This document shows, piece by piece, positions 10,901 through 14,814 of a stretch of 14,814 bases of DNA. The stretch spans positions 1 to 14,814 of the forward strand of contig DBKX01000132.1 of the NCBI GenBank assembly GCA_002297865.1, given 5' to 3'. Positions within the stretch are counted from its first letter, which is position 1, and every line of letters starts with the position of its first letter. This DNA is from Lachnoclostridium sp. UBA739 (GTDB taxonomy: Bacteria > Bacillota_A > Clostridia > Lachnospirales > Lachnospiraceae). The translations under genes were made by a program, and so were the position numbers. Below the pieces are notes generated by a model. The model was not told the origin of the DNA. It worked only from the letters and a program-made list of their open reading frames with translations, and ran no database searches.

Positions 10901-12525
10901 CATTGTATATGATACCTGAACGTATTATAAAAGTAGAAGAAATTCCAACTACAATAAATGGTAAAGTTGATAAAGAAAAATTAGCAAGATTAAAGAAAGT
11001 AACACAAAAAGAACAAGGAGCATTAACAGAAGAAGAAAAATGTATAGCAGATATATTTGCTGAAATCATCCAGATTGACACAGAAATAATAGATGCTAGA
11101 TATGGTTTTCTCGATGTTGGTGGTAATTCAATTACAGCAATAAGGGCTTCACATAAGCTTAAAGAAAACAATTTAGACATAGGAATCAAAGACTTGTTGA
11201 AAAATGTATCTATTCAGGAATTGGCTGAAAGGTGCCAAAGTGTTACAATAGAAACGAATACGGAGAAGAATAACAGGAAACAATCTTCTTTTGAAGGCGT
11301 AACTATTGAAAATGAGCTGGACTCCGAGATTTATGATGCAATGAATACAAAAAACAAAGGAATATATACAACATATAAAGCAACAAGTATGCAAAGATTT
11401 TTCCTAAAACAAGAAAGTGTAATCTCAGGTCATTATTTTGAAGTCAATGGAACATACTCCAAACAGGAGATAGAAGAAGCATTGAAACTTGTTATTGAAA
11501 AACAGGGAGTACTAAGATCTGGTATTAAAATTGAAAATGGAAATACAGTTATAAATGAATATCAATATAACGGAACATGGTATTTCCCTTATCATGATAT
11601 TAGTTTAATGGAAGATGAGAAAAAAGAATACATATTGCAGCTTGAAAGGGATAAATTTGATGATAATGAGCAATTTGAAACTAAGGTGTTATTATCAAAT
11701 ATGGTCATTTATAAAACATCTCAAAGCACACATGTTATTATTTTGCGTATTCATCATATATTCTGGGATGCAAGGTCGGCAGAGATTTTTGAGGAGGAGG
11801 TAAATGAATGCCTGCGAAAGAAAAAGATTTCTGATGCAATTAGACCTTATGATGAATTTACGAGAGAGATAGTAAATGAATTAGAGAAGCCACAAGATAA
11901 TCTTTTATATCCGCTCATTCGTATCTGTAAAGATAAAAAGAATGAGAGTATAGTCGAAAGGAGGAGGGCAACAAGGAGTTTTTATAATGTGCCGATTAAA
12001 CTTTCCAAGGAGATGTACCAGACTTTCCTAAAGGATACTTGGGGAATTATTGCAAAAATAATTGCCAATGTATTCCCAGAGATGGTAAATGATAATGAGT
12101 TAGGTTTTACGATTTTATATCATTCACGAGATGGGAAAAACCAAACTTATAATAATACACTAGGTTTATTCCTTGATTTAATTCCGATATTTGTAAAAAA
12201 CTCATCAGTAGAGAGTATGAATCAAGATATTATGGAAAGTATTAAAAATTATAAAGATATAAAGAAAGAAACCTCGTTGAATTTCTTGGATTTTGAAGAA
12301 AAGGATGGCACTTATGTACCTAAAATAATAGTTAATTATCTTGGGGAGTTTGAAAACAATATGAATCCTCAGGAAAATAAGATTATTAAAAGAAAGTTAG
12401 AAACTAGTTCATCTAACTATGGTGTTATTGTGTCGCTGTCAGCACAGTATTTAAATCTAGGTATGTTTTTATCAGAAGAAGAAGTACAAGAGGTATATCG
12501 TAAACTTATTGGTTATTTTAATTAA
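1..12525 (+). CDS. Nonribosomal peptide synthetase, multimodular, 5' partial
   Basis: Giant cytoplasmic assembly-line enzyme that activates amino acids as adenylates, holds them on phosphopantetheine arms and condenses them into a peptide. The frame is open from base 1, and adenylation motif A7 (YKTGDV, about 49-66) already spans the first possible start (GTG at 64), so the true start is upstream; 4174 codons are visible, ending with TAA at 12523. Domain order from motifs: A(C-terminal part)-PCP-E, C-A-PCP, C-PCP-PCP-E, C-A-PCP, then an E-like terminal domain. Carrier serines are at 541, 4912, 6454, 6712 and 11128. No thioesterase or reductase domain follows. Odd points are the missing adenylation domain in module 3 and the degenerate terminus. 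The product is unknown: I do not recognise the cluster. Two ABC transporter genes follow in the same direction, as expected for peptide export or self-protection. NRPS identity is certain; the peptide is not. Confidence 0.98.
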   Translation, partial: LTNAKFCLFPEVGCIGYKTGDVVKWLSDGNLQFLSRNDNQVKVRGFRIELGEIITKIKAIDGVKDCYVTVRKEDGEKEIVAFVKCEKGITEQSLSEQMQEELPEYMVPAYIQLISEIPITINGKVDEKKLLRDFKINEFDENLGDNEYKENEALLVEIYGEVLRRKNINIKSNFYQLGGDSIKAIRIVSKLRERGYAIEIGDILSRRPIEEIAFGLVQDSSLLDDGEDRVLQDEDIILSPIQKFFFEKNLLVLDHFNQCVLLHSKDKLNVENVKNAYSEVVNVHRQLQVYFKDGESQNIIKSKTKFTFNCFDLSTSDDFDSDLQDICQNAHENFMIDCNPLSSITVIQSSQGDYIFFCAHHLVVDGISWRVIVEDFENAYKQLQEGNKVKLPRVYTEFFEWTEMINSKADEIVEEEKEYWDDVMKNLQSANIQSDYVPSLDSKHYVATVDAEDTKMLIEGIGQKLQATISEVFTACLVEAISEEAPAKVAIMNESHGRETELFNADLGRTVGWFTTFYPEILEKTGNVLKTLKSVVQMHKNVSNKGFGYLLYREKNRESINLEPQIVLNYMGDMTNLAHEFEVSLKNTGNRNAEANETFYPVIITGNYINGIIQFDFSINENYYLCNQFDEISQRFIQKIKECIELLCDDYALESENNCYELVVEKEYDLTSMQENFLYNKMNDKEDNYFVQVLVQSEIDLEDRKVRSVMQELSNIYETLRMNYLYSEIEKPKAVQYKFKAIDFEVASLSSVDSDDFKKLLEDDKKREIDLEKDNLLRTKLIHLSNKKCIILWSFNHILMDGWCLNILMDSFRKLYESNCNEDTIRKIMNEKGQYSEYVEYLQSLDMKKQFSYWQRVLKGYDAVNVILPEKKGVGEARFSLESIQLKDSIENNILKVTQKMQSSMGSFLEAVWGIVLGIYSLSNDVVFGKVTFGRNKPISGIENIVGLFINTIPMRVRTNDKMSFKQLVKNITRESRLSEKNSDISISELNQIESNLVRSLMSIDLFRENQTNDSLGLKHLKTIEQTNYDLNLSIVKRNKIYLEMIYNENKYEKNTIYAILEHYMYLLEQFSNNPDAMIGDVRMVDESEEDIILNKFNQAIDVSHIKENGIYEVFERIAKENQDNSAIHFRNEILTYRELKDKVDYLAEYLVKRGVKKGEIVISLFERGSKVVISMLALFKIGAIYLPLDISHPSERIIFIAEDSNAVAILTTDEVANRKQLENSSVETILFPEHMEQPKGDIVCSVEREDPAYIIYTSGSTGKPKGVVVKNFGVLNMALEMKSEFGFGNDEVVQQFASVAFDASILEIMTAILNGYPLVIIPEEYKLDPNAVVDIWNEKGVTFGVLPPVFVGEIEVERVRTLRFLKTAGEESNWNIINKWKNRVKYANGYGPTEATVWTTTWFYDDKIKDGESIPIGKPVRNVQCYIMQKNRLVGIGVPGELCVGGVSLAKEYLHNKEMTDSKFTQNVFRSGERMYHTGDYARWTEDGNIEFLGRIDKQVKIRGNRIELGEINNVIQKNAGIKESCVVVKKVNNEKTICAYIVENSEVSISELKKEIMATLPSYMLPSYFVKIDKIPINLSGKVNEKLLPDVEQKENSNQEREMSSRELEVAKVFQTVLDNPNIGLYDGFFECGGHSIKALRAVNMLAGVVGVRVPIHYLFDYSTVEKLAAKIDEMVNTQKKADVVAENIKQELKDMSNGLQIATDTQKSLFALQEISCESTAYNITAVFKVTGDVDIERLKDAVCQVINKHDAFKVNFDVSDADVIFTIKDRMDLSIDVINTDLRINDFVQTIVKPFDLKDDDLIRVKMVRNSLMETFMIFDSHHTVCDGTSYAVLVQDIMDCYQGKTVNECKVSYKEEVAKQILLEREADMDYWKKALGEKVEYLKLETDYPRCSRNDYEGEQIKEVLDASLVQIIDNYCSERNITQYMFFMAVYHLLMYKKSKNDEVIVGTPINARTGENDDRVVGMFVNTLPIKTEFSRLKTFRNLVEEVRTAILNLLGNKNTSLNRLVDMTNANTDYTRNPLFDVVLVYNDSSEMAVSGNGITASTVPFESNVAVFDITLDISGGSKDVYLRWEYKRNLYSKSTILQFNDEYVQLIKDCLADDLCIINPDKNAGDKHDIVKSAFESILNKKDLDFTKSFIELGGDSIKAIRIVSKLRKENIECQPGDILKAIKLTDVFPENEEAEKSSDKVSDITVTEGEQDYRQVREIFENALNTKLEDLDKSFLELGGDSIKAIRIISKMRKLGIEYTAKEILSSKTMNEVFQKISGVKLTEEAAVTDENFVECNVPIIHKFFEQGMYNENYFNQANIYKLKQKYTLEEFEKCFSMLVKKHPVFTYNYVKVNDKILVKKNNNKGYELQIFDNKLASTDFIEAKCKEIQRSFRIEESPLLKAGIFYVEDGCLLFVCAHHLTIDGYSWNVLVDDLLTLLHGNGIDTDIGSEDMSYLEWNKALVTYSKSPEFAIEKSYWNSVVEKIEDGFITAKGAPHEVKDFEQKYIKIESNIVARIFELCSASNDIEINDVLLTCFGMALNAVFKKKLVAINLEGHGREEFSQDVLIGDTIGWFTSVFPVIVEVNDDNVIQNINYVKESLHKIPNKGVGFGILKYVSNEVKYAMEPDIAFNYLGDVSLKDNMCVNDLYDFGKTIDEKNYLWSELNINCYVEKDELNIYCDYNRVKIGDQDVQLMLENMADFIRQAVSGESDSHYSATESRSIESSDIQKNEIELPLTAMQKGMFFHSIANNESTEYCTQTTIKLIGSSVNYVSLKKAIEFLSIKYSALTMSVKYNQNHEMMQVLNIGRHIEVDYIDITKEECDVQQYIKDYQQKQLSRGFNLEEGKLFVVTLIKASNSNGYMLLHFHHALLDGWSLPTLLAAIIENYNFINNLELDKLYEKMREGDSYIEYIKHVSGLSKPIALEYWKNILKDYNNEATFDAIKTNSMDSDVIGDDVDMEIELDKSLCEQLRAFSNKHNVTKNIIFETVFGLVLQHYNYSNDVVFGKVVSGRSYPVSNIEEIVGSLINTVPVRVNCDSNATFKEILDSVQNQAMNSDKYSYCSIVDIQSVLEEKSSLINTALVYENFFENDEIIKLDSDTFLKIIDGREKANFNLSISICEGSSKFYIKAQYKAAMFETETISDLLHVFEFMLRQVINAPDILVNEIKIFDQKPVSHVENRSSRQYEVTFKHIEQFARKSPEKIAVTLGDENITYGELDRKANSIAANLMKYKINKGDIISIIMDKSIESVVCMLAIMKCGGICLTIDPSNPDDRIKYLLSDSGSKFVLVKGKLEYENICTIDINGVDYSSNLNNPNVDVLPTDVAYAIYTSGSTGNPKASLIRYESLDNLFIYLHNKIGLTSKDVVQQFASLSFDASILEIFGALVLGATLAIVPEDIRKDPDSLVEYWNEKRVTYAILPPSMMPFLNINKVKTLKIMMNAGEEAILRYAKQWGEKLTYINGYGPSETTIWTITYVYKSEDNITDKVPIGKPIDNVTAVILHGKQEVLDGMPGELCLGGIAVSNGYLNRDELNKEKFITLPNYNDMIFYRTGDLCKRLKNGNLVFLGRVDKQFKIRGHRIEVGEIERCMSSQLNVDAVVVSIEENKFHNKFIAAYYTGSKEYNLTEVRSILEKKLPLYMIPERIIKVEEIPTTINGKVDKEKLARLKKVTQKEQGALTEEEKCIADIFAEIIQIDTEIIDARYGFLDVGGNSITAIRASHKLKENNLDIGIKDLLKNVSIQELAERCQSVTIETNTEKNNRKQSSFEGVTIENELDSEIYDAMNTKNKGIYTTYKATSMQRFFLKQESVISGHYFEVNGTYSKQEIEEALKLVIEKQGVLRSGIKIENGNTVINEYQYNGTWYFPYHDISLMEDEKKEYILQLERDKFDDNEQFETKVLLSNMVIYKTSQSTHVIILRIHHIFWDARSAEIFEEEVNECLRKKKISDAIRPYDEFTREIVNELEKPQDNLLYPLIRICKDKKNESIVERRRATRSFYNVPIKLSKEMYQTFLKDTWGIIAKIIANVFPEMVNDNELGFTILYHSRDGKNQTYNNTLGLFLDLIPIFVKNSSVESMNQDIMESIKNYKDIKKETSLNFLDFEEKDGTYVPKIIVNYLGEFENNMNPQENKIIKRKLETSSSNYGVIVSLSAQYLNLGMFLSEEEVQEVYRKLIGYFN
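1990..5030 (+). other. NRPS module 2: C (DCL-like)-A-PCP
   Basis: The C domain (about 1990-3270) starts with LTSMQENFLY at 2008. Its active-site motif reads NHILMDG (2386-2406), so the first histidine of HHxxxDG is asparagine while the second, catalytic His (2389) is kept. GLFINTIPMRV near 2840 resembles D-accepting C domains, which fits its place after an E domain. The A domain (about 3331-4785) has TSGSTGKPKGV at 3772, FDASILEI at 3904, NGYGPTEATVW at 4165 and GKVNEK near 4747. Pocket residues by alignment to GrsA-Phe numbering: D235, A236, L239, V278, K299, A301, G322, V330, W331, K517. I cannot match this code to an amino acid. The PCP (about 4816-5025) has CGGHSIKA with serine at 4912. 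No E domain follows, so the residue should stay L. Confidence 0.92.
5101..8130 (+). other. NRPS module 3: C-PCP-PCP-E with no A domain
   Basis: The C domain (about 5101-6330) has ATDTQKSLF at 5113, an intact HHTVCDG at 5476-5496, GMFVNTLPIKT near 5908 and TRNPLFDVVL near 6070, all like L-to-L condensation domains. Where an adenylation domain of about 500 residues should follow, the protein runs through a short linker straight into two carrier domains. PCP-a (about 6364-6560) has serine at 6454 and PCP-b (about 6625-6825) has serine at 6712; both read ELGGDSIKAIRI. No A3-A10 motif lies between C and PCP-a. The E domain (about 6850-8130) has HHLTIDG at 7243-7263, EGHGRE near 7652, DTIGWFT near 7696, KGVGFGIL near 7807 and FNYLGD at 7879, so it looks active. 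Loading must come from another adenylation domain, in this protein or in trans. The joins are in frame with no stop or frameshift. Confidence 0.92.
6436..6747 (+). repeat. Tandem duplicated PCP core
   Basis: Two copies of the carrier core, about 6436-6492 and 6694-6750, lie 258 bases (86 residues) apart. Over the 19 residues starting at the codons 6436 and 6694, 16 are identical (differences I/L, V/I, L/M). An 18-base stretch from 6709 is also identical to 538-555 in PCP1. Copy a and copy b diverge outside the core and are joined by an acidic linker (about 6560-6620), so this is an old or partly homogenised duplication and not an exact recent one. Confidence 0.85.
8185..11235 (+). other. NRPS module 4: C (DCL-like)-A-PCP
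   Basis: The C domain (about 8185-9500) has LPLTAMQKGMFFHS at 8191, HHALLDG at 8590-8610 and GSLINTVPVRV near 9061, resembling D-accepting C domains and again following an E domain. The A domain (about 9559-11000) has TSGSTGNPKAS at 9982, FDASILEI at 10114, NGYGPSETTIW at 10375, RTGDL near 10642, VDKQFKIRGHRIEVGEIE near 10702 and INGKVD near 10954. Pocket residues by GrsA alignment: D235, A236, L239, I278, M299, A301, G322, I330, W331, K517. The code is close to that of module 2 but differs at 278, 299 and 330. Motif A3 ends PKA instead of the usual PKG. The PCP (about 11023-11235) has VGGNSITA with serine at 11128. No substrate is assigned. Confidence 0.92.
11374..12522 (+). other. Degenerate E-type domain at the NRPS C-terminus
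   Basis: About 380 residues of the C/E superfamily close the protein. It opens with ATSMQRFFLKQ (11380) and carries HHIFWDA at 11752-11772, so the conserved glycine after the aspartate is alanine. The segment matching EGHGRE of epimerases reads ILYHSRD (near 12112-12132), which puts leucine where the catalytic glutamate should be. GLFLDLIPIFV follows near 12163. NYLGEF (12334-12351) is a clear match to the last epimerase motif. The KGxGYG motif is not recognisable. The HH-to-NYLG distance is about 194 residues, against about 209 and 213 in the two intact E domains of this protein. Ancestry from an E domain is therefore likely, but epimerase activity is doubtful. It could be an inactive remnant, a docking or scaffold element, or a release/condensation domain. 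No thioesterase follows. Confidence 0.75.
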
Positions 12526-12595
12526 GGTAATGTGGCTATACATTAATCAGATTTGCGTAGGATAGAAAAATAAAAAAACTACACTATGTGAATGG

Positions 12596-12664
12596 ATGTT
12601 GGAACACAAATAAAAAGAAAGGGATATGGTGTGAAAATTGTAAAACACCATGTAGTGGTATAAT
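12596..12664 (+). promoter_or_regulatory. Structured leader of the first ABC gene (copy 1)
   Basis: The leader holds CACAAATAAAAAGAAAGG (12605-12622) and then a perfect 7-bp inverted repeat: ATGGTGT at 12626-12632 pairs with ACACCAT at 12645-12651, with a 12-base loop. A U-G and an A-U pair can extend the stem by two (12624-12625 with 12652-12653). The stem starts 39 bases before the ABC start codon. The only Shine-Dalgarno-like sequence (AAAGAAAGGG, ending 12623) is too far from ATG 12665 if the RNA is linear; folding the hairpin brings it to within about 11-15 bases. The 5' arm holds an ATG with a two-codon ORF (ATG GTG TGA). The same arrangement recurs at 13410-13480. The function is inferred. 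Confidence 0.5.
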
Positions 12665-13384
12665 ATGGAGAATTATATTGAAATTAGAGATTTGACAACT
12701 GTCATTGATGGAAAAACTATATTAGACAATGTTAACCTCACGGTTAAAAAGAAAACAATATATGGATTTTTAGGACCAAATGGTGCAGGTAAGACAACGC
12801 TAATGAAAAATATATTAACTATTTTGCCATATCAAAGCGGAAGCATCAAAATTTTTGGTAAAGAACTTAAAAAGTATAGAGAAGAGATCTTAGCTGACAT
12901 TGGAAGTATTATTGAAGTACCTATTTTCTATGAAAATTGTACAGCAAAAGAAATATTAAAAATTCATTGCGAGTATATGGACATTGAATGCGAAGGTTTA
13001 ATTCAAGAAACTTTAGATATGGTAGGTTTAGAGAATAATGAGAATCTGAAAGCGAAAGATTTTTCTCTTGGTATGAGGCAGAGACTTGGATTAGCGAGAG
13101 CATTAATTTCAAAACCTAAATTACTCATATTAGATGAGCCAATAAATGGTTTGGACCCTATGGGAGTTAGACAAATTAGAAAACTTCTTATGCGTATGGT
13201 TGAGGAAAATGACATGTCTATTTTAATTTCCAGCCATATACTTTCTGAAATTGAACATATGACTGATACTATCGGTGTATTGAAAAAAGGAAGAATGTTA
13301 GAAGAAGTAGAAATTGAAAAACTAAAAAAACATAATATTGACCTTGAATCATATTTCATGGCACACTTTGACGATGCAAATTAA
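12665..13384 (+). CDS. ABC transporter ATP-binding protein, BcrA/lantibiotic-immunity type
   Basis: A 239-residue stand-alone ATPase subunit that would power a separate membrane permease at the inner face of the cell membrane. Visible motifs: Walker A GPNGAGKT (37-44), FYENCTAKEIL region (88-98) with glutamate (E84) where the Q-loop glutamine usually sits, signature SLGMRQR (134-140), Walker B LLILDEP (153-159) and H-loop His191 in SSHIL. The IIEVPIFYENCTA and SLGMRQRLGLA patterns are typical of BcrA and nisin/epidermin-type self-protection ATPases, which suggests peptide resistance or export; that is family knowledge plus context. ATG 12665 is chosen because a TAG lies in frame at 12653 and the next Met is residue 47, past Walker A. 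No Shine-Dalgarno sequence lies directly upstream. No BcrB-like permease follows inside the window, which is odd for this family. Confidence 0.95.
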   Translation: MENYIEIRDLTTVIDGKTILDNVNLTVKKKTIYGFLGPNGAGKTTLMKNILTILPYQSGSIKIFGKELKKYREEILADIGSIIEVPIFYENCTAKEILKIHCEYMDIECEGLIQETLDMVGLENNENLKAKDFSLGMRQRLGLARALISKPKLLILDEPINGLDPMGVRQIRKLLMRMVEENDMSILISSHILSEIEHMTDTIGVLKKGRMLEEVEIEKLKKHNIDLESYFMAHFDDAN

Positions 13385-13409
13385 AGCAGGTTATGTTGAT
13401 ATATGGTAC

Positions 13410-13480
13410 ATGTTTTCAAGCACAAATATAAAAGAAAGGAAAATGATATTCGCCTTATAGAAATATCATGCAAGGGAAAA
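13410..13480 (+). promoter_or_regulatory. Structured leader of the second ABC gene (copy 2)
   Basis: The leader holds CACAAATATAAAAGAAAGG (13421-13439), which differs from copy 1 (12605-12622) by one inserted T. It is followed by a perfect 8-bp inverted repeat, ATGATATT (13443-13450) with AATATCAT (13462-13469), and an 11-base loop. The stem begins 38 bases before ATG 13481, against 39 in copy 1. The stem sequence differs from copy 1 but pairing is kept. The arms contain small ORFs: ATG at 13443 (5 codons) and ATG at 13468 (6 codons, its TAA at 13486 overlapping the exporter start). No T-run follows, so it is not a terminator. An operator palindrome is an alternative to an RNA hairpin. Confidence 0.5.
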
Positions 13481-14814
13481 ATGGATAAGAAAAACAGAAA
13501 AACGAATCAGATAGAAGTATTTAAATTTAAACCAGAGCTTATCTTTTGTGTGTTGCTTTTTGTAATTGCTCCATTAATAAATATTGCTTTTGCATATTCA
13601 ATTAAATTTATAATTGATACGGGTATGAAGCAGGACGTTACTGGATTTAGAAATTCAATTTTCTTTGGTATTGGAGTTATCATCCTTTTTACCTTAATGA
13701 ATTATTTTTCACAGTTTTTTAAGATTAAGTATATTGGCAAGAATATGAATGTTCTACGAGGGGAAATTTTTAGTTGCATTATACATAAGAATTATACTGA
13801 GTTCAGCCAAAAGAATTCATCGAAGTATATTAATTCGTTAACTACTCAGATGAAGAGCGTCGAACAAGACTATTTTAACGAGTTCTTTGGCATTATAAAG
13901 AATATTTCATTAATGGTTGCATCATTAATTGCAATGTTTATAGGAAATTACAAATTAGCTGCATTGGTTTGTGTTGCATGTCTTATTCCGATGTTTTTAA
14001 CTGGAATTTTAGGAAAGTTAGCTCAAGATGGACAGAAAGCCAGCATTGCCAGTGATACCAAGTATATGGCGAAGATAAAAGATATTTTACAAGGTTTTTT
14101 AGTAATAAAAAGCTTCCATATCGAAAATCAGGTAAGTAAAGATTATGAAGGTGTTAGCTTAGAGATGTCTAATACCAATCATAAGACGAATAAGATTATG
14201 GCGTTAACTCGCTCTATTTCGGAATTGTCTGGTATGATAGTATTCTTAGTAGCATTTGGTTGTGGTATCTATATGGTTTTACAAGGTAGTACTACAATTG
14301 GTAGTGTTACTTCTATCGTACAGTTAGTTAATTTTGTGGTTATGCCTTTAAATGAGCTTGGTGTTAGCATGAATAAGCATAATTCTGGTAAAGTGGTATT
14401 AGAACAGTTACTGGATACTGTTATTCCAGAGGATAACAACACTAACGTTGAAAGGTTAGAGGATAAGTCAAGTTTTGATAAGTGCATTGAATACAAGAAT
14501 GTTAATTTCTCTTATACACCTGAAGGTGCCCAAGTGCTAAAGGATTTTAATTTAAGAATTGAAAAAGGAAAAAAATATGCATTAGTAGGTATGTCGGGAA
14601 GTGGAAAATCAACTATAATGAACTTGTTGCTGAAGTTCTTCGAAGTTGAACAAGGAAAGGGAGAAATTCTTATTGATGGAATGAATATTAATAAGGTTTC
14701 TTCAGAAAGTCTATATAAATTACTAACTATTGTGCAGCAGAATGTTTATATCTTCGATGATACGTTAAAGGCAAATATTACGTTAAATCAAGACTATTCG
14801 GAACGTGAAATTCA
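13481..14814 (+). CDS. ABC exporter, fused membrane and ATPase domains, 3' partial
   Basis: Half-transporter of the type-1 exporter fold: an N-terminal membrane domain then a nucleotide-binding domain in one chain, expected to work as a dimer exporting a peptide. 444 codons are visible before the window ends. Hydrophobic segments lie near residues 20-44, 58-80, 138-157, 159-180, 248-268 and 275-292. Walker A GMSGSGKS is at 370-377 and the Q-loop at QQNVYIFDDT (419-428). The signature, Walker B and H-loop are beyond the window. The short cytoplasmic N-terminus has no C39 peptidase domain, so leader-peptide cleavage is not suggested, consistent with an NRPS product. ATG 13481 has AAGGG (13472-13476) just upstream. 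An in-frame ATG at 13403 would add 26 residues with no stop between, but its only ribosome-site candidate (AGCAGG, 13385-13390) is 12 bases away. Substrate is inferred from the operon. Confidence 0.93.
   Translation, partial: MDKKNRKTNQIEVFKFKPELIFCVLLFVIAPLINIAFAYSIKFIIDTGMKQDVTGFRNSIFFGIGVIILFTLMNYFSQFFKIKYIGKNMNVLRGEIFSCIIHKNYTEFSQKNSSKYINSLTTQMKSVEQDYFNEFFGIIKNISLMVASLIAMFIGNYKLAALVCVACLIPMFLTGILGKLAQDGQKASIASDTKYMAKIKDILQGFLVIKSFHIENQVSKDYEGVSLEMSNTNHKTNKIMALTRSISELSGMIVFLVAFGCGIYMVLQGSTTIGSVTSIVQLVNFVVMPLNELGVSMNKHNSGKVVLEQLLDTVIPEDNNTNVERLEDKSSFDKCIEYKNVNFSYTPEGAQVLKDFNLRIEKGKKYALVGMSGSGKSTIMNLLLKFFEVEQGKGEILIDGMNINKVSSESLYKLLTIVQQNVYIFDDTLKANITLNQDYSEREI

Noticed and set aside
11615..11803. 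Plus-strand 62-codon open frame in a second frame inside the NRPS terminal domain
   Set aside because: The overlapping frame carries the conserved HHIFWD motif; the alternative frame shows no domain.
12528..12545. Small hairpin TAATGT/ACATTA just after the NRPS stop codon
   Set aside because: The stem is only 6 bp and AT-rich, and no T-run follows, so it does not qualify as an intrinsic terminator.
12657..12664. TATAAT with an upstream TG, a perfect extended -10 box, directly before the ATPase start codon
   Set aside because: Transcription would begin inside the coding region, after ATG 12665, and no alternative start exists before Walker A. The best upstream -35 (TTGTAA at 12638) has a 15-base spacer. 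Probably chance in AT-rich DNA.

Overview
The window is AT-rich DNA (GC roughly one third by eye), read entirely on the + strand. Codon use is A/T-ending and there is a marked AGA preference. Together with a large nonribosomal peptide synthetase (NRPS) and a bacitracin-type ABC ATPase, this suggests a low-GC Firmicute, most likely a clostridium. Lachnospiraceae (Butyrivibrio-like) is a guess from composition and not a marker-based call.

Layout: (1) 1-12525, the 3' part of one giant NRPS gene whose 5' end lies outside the window. The domain order is (A partial)-PCP-E | C-A-PCP | C-PCP-PCP-E | C-A-PCP | degenerate E-like terminal domain. (2) 12526-12664, a short intergenic leader. (3) 12665-13384, a BcrA-type ABC transporter ATPase. 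(4) 13385-13480, a second leader whose arrangement matches the first. (5) 13481 to the end, a fused membrane-plus-ATPase ABC exporter, cut off by the window just after its Q-loop. No convincing terminator separates the genes, so one biosynthesis/export operon is the simplest reading. No RNA gene, insertion sequence, CRISPR array or minus-strand gene was found.

How the parts would work together: the synthetase portion seen here would add about four residues in the pattern D-aa1, aa2, D-aa3, aa4. Each E domain is followed by a C domain with D-to-L (DCL-type) sequence features, which agrees with this pattern. The two ABC proteins would export the peptide and/or protect the producer. No thioesterase is visible.

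The most unusual points are: module 3 has no adenylation domain but two tandem near-duplicate carrier domains before its epimerase; the terminal domain descends from an epimerase but has lost the catalytic glutamate and the DG of HHxxxDG; and the two ABC genes share a leader made of an A-rich AAAGAAAGG box followed by a hairpin whose stem pairs covary between the copies.
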